Of a DNA stretch of 64,000 nucleotides, positions 22,726 through 36,311 are shown one piece after another. This DNA comes from Diadophis punctatus similis (Eukaryota > Chordata > Lepidosauria > Squamata > Dipsadidae). The notes beneath the pieces are model-generated. The model did no database searches. It was not told the DNA's origin and was given only the letters and a program-made list of their open reading frames with translations. The stretch covers positions 62,001 through 126,000 of the forward strand of contig JALIGW010000158.1 in the NCBI GenBank assembly GCA_023053685.1, given 5' to 3'. A program made the translations under genes and the position numbers. Each line of letters opens with the position of its first letter. Within the stretch, counting starts at the first letter, position 1.

Positions 22726-24383
22726 TCAGGGTAGGCTCGGAATCAAAATTCAAGCGAGAATTCGGCTTTCCAGCACGTGGGGAACAGGAATATGTGTTTC
22801 TTTTTCATTTCTGAGGTGTTTGTCAAAAGTGATGTTTTTGGGCTGAATTGAGAACTAAGGCAAATTCCGTGTTAGACATTGGGCTTTCTCTTCAGGGAAA
22901 GCTCGGAATCAAAAATCAAGCGAGAATTCGGCTTTCCAGCCTGTGGGGAACAGGAATATGTGTTTCATTTTCATTTCTGAGGTGTTTGTCAAAAGTCATG
23001 TTTTTTGGCTGTATTGAGTCCTAAGGCGAATGCTGTGTTAGACATTGGGCTTTCTCTTCAGGGAAAGCTCGGAATCAAAAATCAAGCGAGAATTCGGCTT
23101 TCCAGCCTGTGGGGAACAGGAATATGTGTTTCATTTTCATTTCTGAGGTGTTTGTCAAAAGTCATGTTTTTTGGCTGTATTGAGTCCTAAGGCGAATGCT
23201 GTGTTAGACTTTGGGCTAGCTCTTCAGGGTAGGCTCGGAATCAAAATTCAAGCGAGAATTCGGCTTTCCAGCATGTGGGGAACAGGAATATGTGTTTCTT
23301 TTTCATTTCTGAGGTGTTTGTCAAAAGTGATGTTTTTGGACTGAATTGAATCCTAAGGCGAATGCTGTGTTAGACTTTCGGCTAGCTCCTCATGGTAGGC
23401 TCGGAATCGAAAATCAAGCGAGAATTTGGCTTTCCAGCCCGTGGGGAAAAGGAATATATGTTTCATTTTCATTTCTGAGGTGTTTGTCAAAAGTCATGTT
23501 TTTTGGCTGTATTGAGTCCTAAGGCGAATGCTGTGTTAGACTTTGGGCTAGCTCTTCAGGGTAGTCTCGGAATAAAAATTCAAGCGAGAATCCGGCTTTC
23601 CAGCCCGTGGGGAACAGGAATATGTGTTTCTTTTTCATTTCTGAGGTGTTTGTCAAAAGTGATGTTTTTGGGCTGAATTGAATCCTAAGGCGAATGCTGT
23701 GTTAGACTTTGGGCTAGCTCTTCAGGGTAGGCTCGGAATCGAAAATCAAGCGAGAATTCGGCTTTCCAGCCCGTGGGGAACAGGAATATGTGTTTCTTTT
23801 TCATTTCTGAGGTGTTTGTCAAAAGTGATGTTTTTGGGCTGAATTGAGAACTAAGGCGAATTCCGTGTTAGACATTGGGATTTCTCTTTCGGGAAAGCTC
23901 GGAATCAAAAATCAAACGAGAATTCGGCTTTCCAGCCTGTGGGGAACAGGAATATGTGTTTCATTTTCATTTCTGAGGTGTTTGTCAAAAGTGATGTTTT
24001 TGGACAATTGAATCCTAAGGCGAATGCTGTGTTAGACTTTGGGCTAGCTCTTCAGGGTAGGCTCGGAATCGAAAATCAAGCGAGAATTTGGCTTTCCAGC
24101 ACGTGGGGAACAGGAATATGTGTTTCTTTTTCATTTCTGAGGTGTTTGTCAAAAGTGATGTTTTTGGACTGAATTGAATCCTAAGGTGAATGCTGTGTTA
24201 GACTTTCGGCTAGCTCTTCAGGGTAGGCTCGGAATCGAAAATCAAGCGAGAATTTGGCTTTCCAGCCCGTGGGGAACAGGAATATGTGTTTCATTTTCAT
24301 TTCTGAGGTGTTTGTCAAAAGTCATGTTTTTTGGCTGTATTGAGTCCTAAGGCGAATGCTGTGTTAGACATTGGGCTAGCTCT
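22726..24383 (+). repeat. 10-monomer HOR unit
   Basis: Order A B B' F L'' M I' J K L, 1658 bp. Private marks are CAAATTCCG in A (near 22861), GTGGGGAAAAGG with ATATATG in L'' (23441), and GTAGTCTCGG in M (23562). L ends in GACATTGGGCTAGC, an X/Y mixture. The same unit, with the same private marks at 23441 and 23562, recurs at 36312. Confidence 0.85.
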
Positions 24384-26527
24384 TCAGGGTAGGCTCGGAA
24401 TCAAAATTCAAGCGAGAATTCGGCTTTCCAGCACGTGGGGAACAGGAATATGTGTTTCTTTTTCATTTCTGAGGTGTTTGTCAAAAGTGATGTTTTTGGG
24501 CTGAATTGAGAACTAAGGCGAATTCCGTGTTAGACATTGGGCTTTCTCTTCAGGGAAAGCTCGGAATCAAAAATCAAGCGAGAATTCGGCTTTCCAGCCT
24601 GTGGGGAACAGGAATATGTGTTTCATTTTCATTTCTGAGGTGTTTGTCAAAAGTCATGTTTTTTGGCTGTATTGAGTCCTAAGGCGAATGCTGTGTTAGA
24701 CTTTGGGCTAGCTCTTCAGGGTAGGCTCGGAATCGAAAATCAAGCGAGAATTCGGCTTTCCAGCCTGTGGGGAACAGGAATATGTATTTCATTTTCATTT
24801 CTGAGGTGTTTGTCAAAAGTCATGTTTTTTGGCTGTATTGAGTCCTAAGGCGAATGCTGTGTTAGACTTTGGGCTAGCTCTTCAGGGAAAGGTCGGAATC
24901 AAAAATCAAGCGAGAATTCGGCTTTCCAGCCTGTGGGGAACAGGAATATGTGTTTCTTTTTCATTTCTGAGGTGTTTGTCAAAAGTGATATTTTTGGGCT
25001 GAATTGAGAACTAAGGCGAATTCCGTGTTAGACATTGGGCTTTCTCTTCAGGGAAAGCTCGGAATCAAAAATCAAGCGAGAATTCGGCTTTCCAGCCTGT
25101 GGGGAACAGGAATATGTGTTTCATTTTCATTTCTGAGGTGTTTGTCAAAAGTCATGTTTTTTGGCTGTATTGAGTACTAAGGCGAATGCTGTGTTAGACT
25201 TTGGGCTAGCTCTTCAGGGTAGGCTCGGAATCAAAATTCAAGCGAGAATTCGGCTTTCCAGCATGTGGGGAACAGGAATATGTGTTTCTTTTTCATTTCT
25301 GAGGTGTTTGTCAAAAGTGATGTTTTTGGACTGAATTGAATCCTAAGGCGAATGCTGTGTTAGACTTTCGGCTAGCTCCTCATGGTAGGCTCGGAATCGA
25401 AAATCAAGCGAGAATTTGGCTTTCCAGCCCGTGGGGAACAGGAATATATGTTTCATTTTCATTTCTGAGGTGTTTGTCAAAAGTCATGTTTTTTGGCTGT
25501 ATTGAGTCCTAAGGCGAATGCTGTGTTAGACTTTGGGCTAGCTCTTCAGGGTAGGCTCGGAATAAAAATTCAAGCGAGAATCCGGCTTTCCAGCCCGTGG
25601 GGAACAGGAATATGTGTTTCTTTTTCATTTCTGAGGTGTTTGTCAAAAGTGATGTTTTTGGGCTGAATTGAATCCTAAGGCGAATGCTGTGTTAGACTTT
25701 GGGCTAGCTCTTCAGGGTAGGCTCGGAATCGAAAATCAAGCGAGAATTTGGCTTTCCAGCACGTGGGGAACAGGAATATGTGTTTCTTTTTCATTTCTGA
25801 GGTGTTTGTCAAAAGTGATGTTTTTGGACTGAATTGAATCCTAAGGTGAATGCTGTGTTAGACTTTCGGCTAGCTCTTCAGGGTAGGCTCGGAATCGAAA
25901 ATCAAGCGAGAATTTGGCTTTCCAGCCCGTGGGGAACAGGAATATGTGTTTCATTTTCATTTCTGAGTCATGTTTTTTGGCTGTATTGAGTCCTAAGGCG
26001 AATGCTGTGTTAGACTTTGGGCTAGCTCTTCAGGGTAGGCTCGGAATCGAAAATCAAGCGAGAATTCGGCTTTCCAGCCTGTGGGGAACAGGAATATGTG
26101 TTTCTTTTTCATTTCTGAGGTGTTTGTCAAAAGTGATGTTTTTGGACTGAATTGAATCCTAAGGCGAATGCTGTGTTAGACTTTGGGCTAGCTCTTCAGG
26201 GTAGGCTCGGAATCGAAAATCAAGCGAGAATTCGGATTTCCAGCCCGTGGGGAACAGGAATATGTGTTTCTTTTTTATTTCTGAGGTGTTTGTCAAAAGT
26301 GATGTTTTTGGGCTGAATTGAGAAATAAGGCGAATGCTGTTTTAGACCTTGGGCTAGCTCTTCATGGAAAGGTCGGAATCAAAAATCAAGCGAGAATTCG
26401 GCTTTCCAGCCTGTGGGGAACAGGAATATGTGTTTCATTTTCATTTCTGAGGTGTTTGTCAAAAGTCATGTTTTTTGGCTGTATTGAGTCCTAAGGCGAA
26501 TGCTGTGTTAGACTTTGGGCTAGCTCT
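24384..26527 (+). repeat. 13-monomer HOR unit with the first 14-bp-deleted monomer
   Basis: 2144 bp (13 x 166 minus 14). It includes C with ATGTATTTC (24783), D with GATATTTTTGG (24987), B with GAGTACTAAGG (25171), L'' with ATATATG, M, K, and an L in which CTGAG runs straight into TCATG at 25967/25968. Then come C-like monomers, one with TTCGGATTTCC (26231). Confidence 0.8.
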
Positions 26528-28849
26528 TCAGGGTAGGCTCGGAATCAAAATTCAAGCGAGAATTCGGCTTTCCAGCACGTGGGGAACAGGAATATGTGTT
26601 TCTTTTTCATTTCTGATGTGTTTATCAAAAGTGATGTTTTTTGGCTGAATTGAGAACTAAGGCGAATTCCGTGTTAGACATTGGGCTAGCTCTTCAGGGA
26701 AAGGTCGGAATCAAAAATCAAGCGAGAATTCGGCTTTCCAGCCTGTGGGGAACAGGAATATGTGTTTCATTTTCATTTCTGAGGTGTTTGTCAAAAGTCA
26801 TGTTTTTTGGCTGTATTGAGTCCTAAGGCGAATGCTGTGTTAGACTTTGGGCTAGCTCTTCAGGGTAGGCTCGGAATCGAAAATCAAGCGAGAATTCGGC
26901 TTTCCAGCCTGTGGGGAACAGGAATATGTGTTTCATTTTCATTTCTGAGGTGTTTGTCAAAAGTCATGTTTTTTGGCTGTATTGAGTCCTAAGGCGAATG
27001 CTGTGTTAGACTTTGGGCTAGCTCTTCAGGGAAAGGTCGGAATCAAAAATCAAGCGAGAATTCGGCTTTCCAGCCTGTGGGGAACAGGAATATGTGTTTC
27101 TTTTTCATTTCTGAGGTGTTTGTCAAAAGTGATGTTTTTGGGCTGAATTGAGAACTAAGGCGAATTCCGTGTTAGACATTGGGCTTTCTCTTCAGGGAAA
27201 GCTCGGAATCAAAAATCAAGCGAGAATTCGGCTTTCCAGCCTGTGGGGAACAGGAATATGTGTTTCATTTTCATTTCTGAGGTGTTTGTCAAAAGTCATG
27301 TTTTTTGGCTGTATTGAGTCCTAAGGCGAATGCTGTGTTAGACTTTGGGCTAGCTCTTCAGGGTAGGCTCGGAATCAAAATTCAAGCGAGAATTCGGCTT
27401 TCCAGCATGTGGGGAACAGGAATATGTGTTTCTTTTTCATTTCTGAGGTGTTTGTCAAAAGTGATGTTTTTGGGCTGAATTGAGAAATAAGGCGAATGCT
27501 GTGTTAGACCTTGGGCTAGCTCTTCAGGGTAGGCTCGGAATCAAAATTCAAGCGAGAATTCGGCTTTCCAGCCCGTGGGGAACAGGAATATGTGTTTCTT
27601 TTTCATTTCTGAGGTGTTTGTCAAAAGTGATATTTTTGGGCTGAATTGAATCCTAAGGCGAATGCTGTGTTAGACTTTGGGCTAGCTCTTCAGGGTAGGC
27701 TCGGAATCGAAAATCAAGCAAGAATTTGGCTTTCCAGCACGTGGGGAACAGGAATATGTCTTTCTTTTTCATTTCTGAGGTGTTTGTCAAAAGTGATGTT
27801 TTTGGGCTGAATTGAATCCTAAGGCGAATGCTGTGTTAGACCTTGGGCTAGCTCTTCAGGGAAAGGTCGGAATCAAAAATCAAGCGAGAATTCGGCTTTC
27901 CAGCCTGTGGGGAACAGGAATATGTGTTTCATTTTCATTTCTGAGGTGTTTGTCAAAAGTCATGTTTTTTGGCTGTATTGAGTCCTAAGGCGAATGCTGT
28001 GTTAGACATTGGGCTTTCTCTTCAGGGAAAGCTCGGAATCAAAAATCAAGCGAGAATTCGGCTTTCCAGCCTGTGGGGAACAGGAATATGTGTTTCTTTT
28101 TCATTTCTGAGGTGTTTGTCAAAAGTGATGTTTTTGGGCTGAATTGAATCCTAAGGCGAATGCTGTGTTAGACTTTGGGCTAGCTCTTCAGGGTAGGCTC
28201 GGAATCGAAAATCAAGCGAGAATTCGGCTTTCCAGCCCGTGGGGAACAGGAATATGTGTTTCTTTTTCATTTCTGAGGTGTTTGTCAAAAGTGATGTTTT
28301 TGGGCTGAATTGAGAACTAAGGCGAATTCCGTGTTAGACATTGGGATTTCTCTTTCGGGAAAGCTCGGAATCAAAAATCAAACGAGAATTCGGCTTTCCA
28401 GCCTGTGGGGAACAGGAATATGTGTTTCATTTTCATTTCTGAGGTGTTTGTCAAAAGTGATGTTTTTGGACAATTGAATCCTAAGGCGAATGCTGTGTTA
28501 GACTTTGGGCTAGCTCTTCAGGGTAGGCTCGGAATCGAAAATCAAGCGAGAATTTGGCTTTCCAGCACGTGGGGAACAGGAATATGTGTTTCTTTTTCAT
28601 TTCTGAGGTGTTTGTCAAAAGTGATGTTTTTGGACTGAATTGAATCCTAAGGTGAATGCTGTGTTAGACTTTCGGCTAGCTCTTCAGGGTAGGCTCGGAA
28701 TCGAAAATCAAGCGAGAATTTGGCTTTCCAGCCCGTGGGGAACAGGAATATGTGTTTCATTTTCATTTCTGAGGTGTTTGTCAAAAGTCATGTTTTTTGG
28801 CTGTATTGAGTCCTAAGGCGAATGCTGTGTTAGACATTGGGCTAGCTCT
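26528..28849 (+). repeat. 14-monomer HOR unit
   Basis: 2322 bp (14 x 166 minus 2). The opening A carries GATGTGTTTATC (about 26616) and runs into TTTTTTGGCTGAATTG, an A/B-type hybrid. D', C, D, B, F, G, H, two D/B-like monomers, I', J, K and L follow. Confidence 0.78.
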
Positions 28850-31171
28850 TCAGGGTAGGCTCGGAATCAAAATTCAAGCGAGAATTCGGCTTTCCAGCAC
28901 GTGGGGAACAGGAATATGTGTTTCTTTTTCATTTCTGAGGTGTTTGTCAAAAGTGATGTTTTTGGGCTGAATTGAGAACTAAGGCGAATTCCGTGTTAGA
29001 CATTGGGCTTTCTCTTCAGGGAAAGCTCGGAATCAAAAATCAAGCGAGAATTCGGCTTTCCAGCCTGTGGGGAACAGGAATATGTGTTTCATTTTCATTT
29101 CTGAGGTGTTTGTCAAAAGTCATGTTTTTTGGCTGTATTGAGTCCTAAGGCGAATGCTGTGTTAGACTTTGGGCTAGCTCTTCAGGGTAGGCTCGGAATC
29201 GAAAATCAAGCGAGAATTCGGCTTTCCAGCCTGTGGGGAACAGGAATATGTATTTCATTTTCATTTCTGAGGTGTTTGTCAAAAGTGATGTTTTTTGGCT
29301 GAATTGAGTCCTAAGGCGAATGCTGTGTTAGACTTTGGGCTAGCTCTTCAGGGAAAGGTCGGAATCAAAAATCAAGCGAGAATTCGGCTTTCCAGCCTGT
29401 GGGGAACAGGAATATGTGTTTCATTTTCATTTCTGAGGTGTTTGTCAAAAGTCATGTTTTTTGGCTGTATTGAGTCCTAAGGCGAATGCTGTGTTAGACT
29501 TTGGGCTAGCTCTTCAGGGTAGGCTCGGAATCGAAAATCAAGCGAGAATTCGGCTTTCCAGCCTGTGGGGAACAGGAATATGTGTTTCATTTTCATTTCT
29601 GAGGTGTTTGTCAAAAGTCATGTTTTTTGGCTGTATTGAGTCCTAAGGCGAATGCTGTGTTAGACTTTGGGCTAGCTCTTCAGGGAAAGGTCGGAATCAA
29701 AAATCAAGCGAGAATTCGGCTTTCCAGCCTGTGGGGAACAGGAATATGTGTTTCTTTTTCATTTCTGAGGTGTTTGTCAAAAGTGATGTTTTTGGGCTGA
29801 ATTGAGAACTAAGGCGAATTCCGTGTTAGACATTGGGCTTTCTCTTCAGGGAAAGCTCGGAATCAAAAATCAAGCGAGAATTCGGCTTTCCAGCCTGTGG
29901 GGAACAGGAATATGTGTTTCATTTTCATTTCTGAGGTGTTTGTCAAAAGTCATGTTTTTTGGCTGTATTGAGTCCTAAGGCGAATGCTGTGTTAGACTTT
30001 GGGCTAGCTCTTCAGGGTAGGCTCGGAATCAAAATTCAAGCGAGAATTCGGCTTTCCAGCATGTGGGGAACAGGAATATGTGTTTCTTTTTCATTTCTGA
30101 GGTGTTTGTCAAAAGTGATGTTTTTGGGCTGAATTGAGAAATAAGGCGAATGCTGTGTTAGACCTTGGGCTAGCTCTTCAGGGTAGGCTCGGAATCAAAA
30201 TTCAAGCGAGAATTCGGCTTTCCAGCCCGTGGGGAACAGGAATATGTGTTTCTTTTTCATTTCTGAGGTGTTTGTCAAAAGTGATATTTTTGGGCTGAAT
30301 TGAATCCTAAGGCGAATGCTGTGTTAGACTTTGGGCTAGCTCTTCAGGGTAGGCTCGGAATCGAAAATCAAGCAAGAATTTGGCTTTCCAGCACGTGGGG
30401 AACAGGAATATGTCTTTCTTTTTCATTTCTGAGGTGTTTGTCAAAAGTGATGTTTTTGGGCTGAATTGAATCCTAAGGCGAATGCTGTGTTAGACCTTGG
30501 GCTAGCTCTTCAGGGAAAGGTCGGAATCAAAAATCAAGCGAGAATTCGGCTTTCCAGCCTGTGGGGAACAGGAATATGTGTTTCTTTTTCATTTCTGAGG
30601 TGTTTGTCAAAAGTGATGTTTTTGGGCTGAATTGAGAACTAAGGCGAATTCCGTGTTAGACATTGGGATTTCTCTTTCGGGAAAGCTCGGAATCAAAAAT
30701 CAAACGAGAATTCGGCTTTCCAGCCTGTGGGGAACAGGAATATGTGTTTCATTTTCATTTCTGAGGTGTTTGTCAAAAGTGATGTTTTTGGACAATTGAA
30801 TCCTAAGGCGAATGCTGTGTTAGACTTTGGGCTAGCTCTTCAGGGTAGGCTCGGAATCGAAAATCAAGCGAGAATTTGGCTTTCCAGCACGTGGGGAACA
30901 GGAATATGTGTTTCTTTTTCATTTCTGAGGTGTTTGTCAAAAGTGATGTTTTTGGACTGAATTGAATCCTAAGGTGAATGCTGTGTTAGACTTTCGGCTA
31001 GCTCTTCAGGGTAGGCTCGGAATCGAAAATCAAGCGAGAATTTGGCTTTCCAGCCCGTGGGGAACAGGAATATGTGTTTCATTTTCATTTCTGAGGTGTT
31101 TGTCAAAAGTCATGTTTTTTGGCTGTATTGAGTCCTAAGGCGAATGCTGTGTTAGACTTTGGGCTAGCTCT
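28850..31171 (+). repeat. 14-monomer HOR unit
   Basis: 2322 bp. Order A B C (with ATGTATTTC and a GTGATG...GGCTGAATTG middle) X C D B F G H D/I J K L. X (29349) begins like D (GAAAGGTCGG) and ends like B (GTCATG), a hybrid monomer. Confidence 0.8.
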
Positions 31172-33658
31172 TCAGGGTAGGCTCGGAATCAAAATTCAAG
31201 CGAGAATTCGGCTTTCCAGCACGTGGGGAACAGGAATATGTGTTTCTTTTTCATTTCTGAGGTGTTTGTCAAAAGTGATGTTTTTGGGCTGAATTGAGAA
31301 CTAAGGCGAATTCCGTGTTAGACATTGGGCTTTCTCTTCAGGGAAAGCTCGGAATCAAAAATCAAGCGAGAATTCGGCTTTCCAGCCTGTGGGGAACAGG
31401 AATATGTGTTTCATTTTCATTTCTGAGGTGTTTGTCAAAAGTCATGTTTTTGGCTGTATTGAGTCCTAAGGCGAATGCTGTGTTAGACTTTGGGCTAGCT
31501 CTTCAGGGTAGGCTCGGAATCGAAAATCAAGCGAGAATTCGGCTTTCCAGCCTGTGGGGAACAGGAATATGTGTTTCATTTTCATTTCTGAGGTGTTTGT
31601 CAAAAGTCATGTTTTTTGGCTGTATTGAGTCCTAAGGCGAATGCTGTGTTAGACTTTGGGCTAGCTCTTCAGGGAAAGGTCGGAATCAAAAATCAAGCGA
31701 GAATTCGGCTTTCCAGCCTGTGGGGAACAGGAATATGTGTTTCTTTTTCATTTCTGAGGTGTTTGTCAAAAGTGATGTTTTTGGGCTGAATTGAGAACTA
31801 AGGCGAATTCCGTGTTAGACATTGGGCTTTCTCTTCAGGGAAAGCTCGGAATCAAAAATCAAGCGAGAATTCGGCTTTCCAGCCTGTGGGGAACAGGAAT
31901 ATGTGTTTCATTTTCATTTCTGAGGTGTTTGTCAAAAGTCATGTTTTTTGGCTGTATTGAGTCCTAAGGCGAATGCTGTGTTAGACTTTGGGCTAGCTCT
32001 TCAGGGTAGGCTCGGAATCAAAATTCAAGCGAGAATTCGGCTTTCCAGCATGTGGGGAACAGAAATATGTGTTTCTTTTTCATTTCTGAGGTGTTTGTCA
32101 AAAGTGATGTTTTTGGACTGAATTGAATCCTAAGGCGAATGCTGTGTTAGACTTTCGGCAAGCTCCTCATGGTAGGCTCGGAATCGAAAATCAAGCGAGA
32201 ATTTGGCTTTCCAGCCCGTGGGGAACAGGAATATGTGTTTCATTTTCATTTCTGAGGTGTTTGTCAAAAGTCATGTTTTTTGGCTGTATTGAGTCCTAAG
32301 GCGAATGCTGTGTTAGACTTTGGGCTAGCTCTTCAGGGTAGGCTCGGAATCAAAATTCAAGCGAGAATTCGGCTTTCCAGCCTGTGGGGAACAGGAATAT
32401 GTGTTTCATTTTCATTTCTGAGGTGTTTGTCAAAAGTCATGTTTTTTGGCTGTATTGAGTCCTAAGGCGAATGCTGTGTTAGACTTTGGGCTAGCTCTTC
32501 AGGGTAGGCTCGGAATCAAAATTCAAGCGAGAATTCGGCTTTCCAGCATGTGGGGAACAGGAATATGTGTTTCTTTTTCATTTCTGAGGTGTTTGTCAAA
32601 AGTGATGTTTTTGGGCTGAATTGAGAAATAAGGCGAATGCTGTGTTAGACCTTGGGCTAGCTCTTCAGGGTAGGCTCGGAATCAAAATTCAAGCGAGAAT
32701 TCGGCTTTCCAGCCCGTGGGGAACAGGAATATGTGTTTCTTTTTCATTTCTGAGGTGTTTGTCAAAAGTGATATTTTTGGGCTGAATTGAATCCTAAGGC
32801 GAATGCTGTGTTAGACTTTGGGCTAGCTCTTCAGGGTAGGCTCGGAATCGAAAATCAAGCAAGAATTTGGCTTTCCAGCACGTGGGGAACAGGAATATGT
32901 CTTTCTTTTTCATTTCTGAGGTGTTTGTCAAAAGTGATGTTTTTGGGCTGAATTGAATCCTAAGGCGAATGCTGTGTTAGACCTTGGGCTAGCTCTTCAG
33001 GGAAAGGTCGGAATCAAAAATCAAGCGAGAATTCGGCTTTCCAGCCCGTGGGGAACAGGAATATGTGTTTCTTTTTCATTTCTGAGGTGTTTGTCAAAAG
33101 TGATGTTTTTGGGCTGAATTGAGAACTAAGGCGAATTCCGTGTTAGACATTGGGATTTCTCTTTCGGGAAAGCTCGGAATCAAAAATCAAACGAGAATTC
33201 GGCTTTCCAGCCTGTGGGGAACAGGAATATGTGTTTCATTTTCATTTCTGAGGTGTTTGTCAAAAGTGATGTTTTTGGACAATTGAATCCTAAGGCGAAT
33301 GCTGTGTTAGACTTTGGGCTAGCTCTTCAGGGTAGGCTCGGAATCGAAAATCAAGCGAGAATTTGGCTTTCCAGCACGTGGGGAACAGGAATATGTGTTT
33401 CTTTTTCATTTCTGAGGTGTTTGTCAAAAGTGATGTTTTTGGACTGAATTGAATCCTAAGGTGAATGCTGTGTTAGACTTTCGGCTAGCTCTTCAGGGTA
33501 GGCTCGGAATCGAAAATCAAGCGAGAATTTGGCTTTCCAGCCCGTGGGGAACAGGAATATGTGTTTCATTTTCATTTCTGAGGTGTTTGTCAAAAGTCAT
33601 GTTTTTTGGCTGTATTGAGTCCTAAGGCGAATGCTGTGTTAGACTTTGGGCTAGCTCT
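31172..33658 (+). repeat. 15-monomer HOR unit with a 1-bp T deletion in B
   Basis: 2487 bp (15 x 166 minus 3). Order A B C D B F' L' C' F G H I J K L. B has five T instead of six after GTCATG (about 31445), which joins two reading frames and gives a 113-codon open frame at 31294-31635 with no start ATG. Confidence 0.82.
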
Positions 33659-36311
33659 TCAGGGTAGGCTCGGAATCAAAATTCAAGCGAGAATTCGGCT
33701 TTCCAGCACGTGGGGAACAGGAATATGTGTTTCTTTTTCATTTCTGAGGTGTTTGTCAAAAGTGATGTTTTTGGGCTGAATTGAGAACTAAGGCGAATTC
33801 CGTGTTAGACATTGGGCTTTCTCTTCAGGGAAAGCTCGGAATCAAAAATCAAGCGAGAATTCGGCTTTCCAGCCTGTGGGGAACAGGAATATGTGTTTCA
33901 TTTTCATTTCTGAGGTGTTTGTCAAAAGTCATGTTTTTGGCTGTATTGAGTCCTAAGGCGAATGCTGTGTTAGACTTTGGGCTAGCTCTTCAGGGTAGGC
34001 TCGGAATCGAAAATCAAGCGAGAATTCGGCTTTCCAGCCTGTGGGGAACAGGAATATGTGTTTCATTTTCATTTCTGAGGTGTTTGTCAAAAGTCATGTT
34101 TTTTGGCTGTATTGAGTCCTAAGGCGAATGCTGTGTTAGACTTTGGGCTAGCTCTTCAGGGAAAGGTCGGAATCAAAAATCAAGCGAGAATTCGGCTTTC
34201 CAGCCTGTGGGGAACAGGAATATGTGTTTCTTTTTCATTTCTGAGGTGTTTGTCAAAAGTGATGTTTTTGGGCTGAATTGAGAACTAAGGCGAATTCCGT
34301 GTTAGACATTGGGCTTTCTCTTCAGGGAAAGCTCGGAATCAAAAATCAAGCGAGAATTCGGCTTTCCAGCCTGTGGGGAACAGGAATATGTGTTTCATTT
34401 TCATTTCTGAGGTGTTTGTCAAAAGTCATGTTTTTTGGCTGTATTGAGTCCTAAGGCGAATGCTGTGTTAGACTTTGGGCTAGCTCTTCAGGGTAGGCTC
34501 GGAATCAAAATTCAAGCGAGAATTCGGCTTTCCAGCATGTGGGGAACAGAAATATGTGTTTCTTTTTCATTTCTGAGGTGTTTGTCAAAAGTGATGTTTT
34601 TGGACTGAATTGAATCCTAAGGCGAATGCTGTGTTAGACTTTCGGCAAGCTCCTCATGGTAGGCTCGGAATCGAAAATCAAGCGAGAATTTGGCTTTCCA
34701 GCCCGTGGGGAACAGGAATATGTGTTTCATTTTCATTTCTGAGGTGTTTGTCAAAAGTCATGTTTTTTGGCTGTATTGAGTCCTAAGGCGAATGCTGTGT
34801 TAGACTTTGGGCTAGCTCTTCAGGGTAGGCTCGGAATCAAAATTCAAGCGAGAATTCGGCTTTCCAGCATGTGGGGAACAGAAATATGTGTTTCTTTTTC
34901 ATTTCTGAGGTGTTTGTCAAAAGTGATGTTTTTGGACTGAATTGAATCCTAAGGCGAATGCTGTGTTAGACTTTCGGCAAGCTCCTCATGGTAGGCTCGG
35001 AATCGAAAATCAAGCGAGAATTTGGCTTTCCAGCCCGTGGGGAACAGGAATATGTGTTTCATTTTCATTTCTGAGGTGTTTGTCAAAAGTCATGTTTTTT
35101 GGCTGTATTGAGTCCTAAGGCGAATGCTGTGTTAGACTTTGGGCTAGCTCTTCAGGGTAGGCTCGGAATAAAAATTCAAGCGAGAATCCGGCTTTCCAGC
35201 CCGTGGGGAACAGGAATATGTGTTTCTTTTTCATTTCTGAGGTGTTTGTCAAAAGTGATGTTTTTGGACTGAATTGAATCCTAAGGTGAATGCTGTGTTA
35301 GACTTTCGGCTAGCTCTTCAGGGTAGGCTCGGAATCGAAAATCAAGCGAGAATTTGGCTTTCCAGCCCGTGGGGAACAGGAATATGTGTTTCATTTTCAT
35401 TTCTGAGGTGTTTGTCAAAAGTCATGTTTTTTGGCTGTATTGAGTCCAAAGGCGAATGCTGTGTTAGACTTTGGGCTAGCTCTTCAGGGTAGGCTCGGAA
35501 TCAAAATTCAAGCGAGAATTCGGCTTTCCAGCCCGTGGGGAACAGGAATATGTGTTTCTTTTTCATTTCTGAGGTGTTTGTCAAAAGTGATATTTTTGGG
35601 CTGAATTGAATCCTAAGGCGAATGCTGTGTTAGACTTTCGGCTAGCTCTTCAGGGTAGGCTCGGAATCGAAAATCAAGCAAGAATTTGGCTTTCCAGCAC
35701 GTGGGGAACAGGAATATGTCTTTCTTTTTCATTTCTGAGGTGTTTGTCAAAAGTGATGTTTTTGGGCTGAATTGAATCCTAAGGCGAATGCTGTGTTAGA
35801 CCTTGGGCTAGCTCTTCAGGGAAAGGTCGGAATCAAAAATCAAGCGAGAATTCGGCTTTCCAGCCCGTGGGGAACAGGAATATGTGTTTCTTTTTCATTT
35901 CTGAGGTGTTTGTCAAAAGTGATGTTTTTGGGCTGAATTGAGAACTAAGGCGAATTCCGTGTTAGACATTGGGATTTCTCTTTCGGGAAAGCTCGGAATC
36001 AAAAATCAAACGAGAATTCGGCTTTCAAGCCTGTGGCGAACAGGAATATGTGTTTCATTTTCATTTCTGAGGTGTTTGTCAAAAGTGATGTTTTTGGACA
36101 ATTGAATCCTAAGGCGAATGCTGTGTTAGACTTTGGGCTAGCTCTTCAGGGTAGGCTCGGAATCGAAAATCAAGCGAGAATTTGGCTTTCCAGCACGTGG
36201 GGAACAGGAATATGTGTTTCTTTTTCATTTCTGAGGTGTTTGTCAAAAGTGATGTTTTTGGACTGAATTGAATCCTAAGGTGAATGCTGTGTTAGACTTT
36301 CGGCTAGCTCT
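33659..36311 (+). repeat. 16-monomer HOR unit
   Basis: 2653 bp. Order A B C D B F' L' F' L' M L G H I J K. It shares the five-T B with the preceding unit (about 33933) and the doubled F'-L' dimer (34640 and 34970) with the 20238 unit, so it combines marks of two units. L is missing: K joins A directly at 36312. J has CTTTCAAGC and GTGGCGAAC as private changes (about 36024-36036). Confidence 0.82.
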
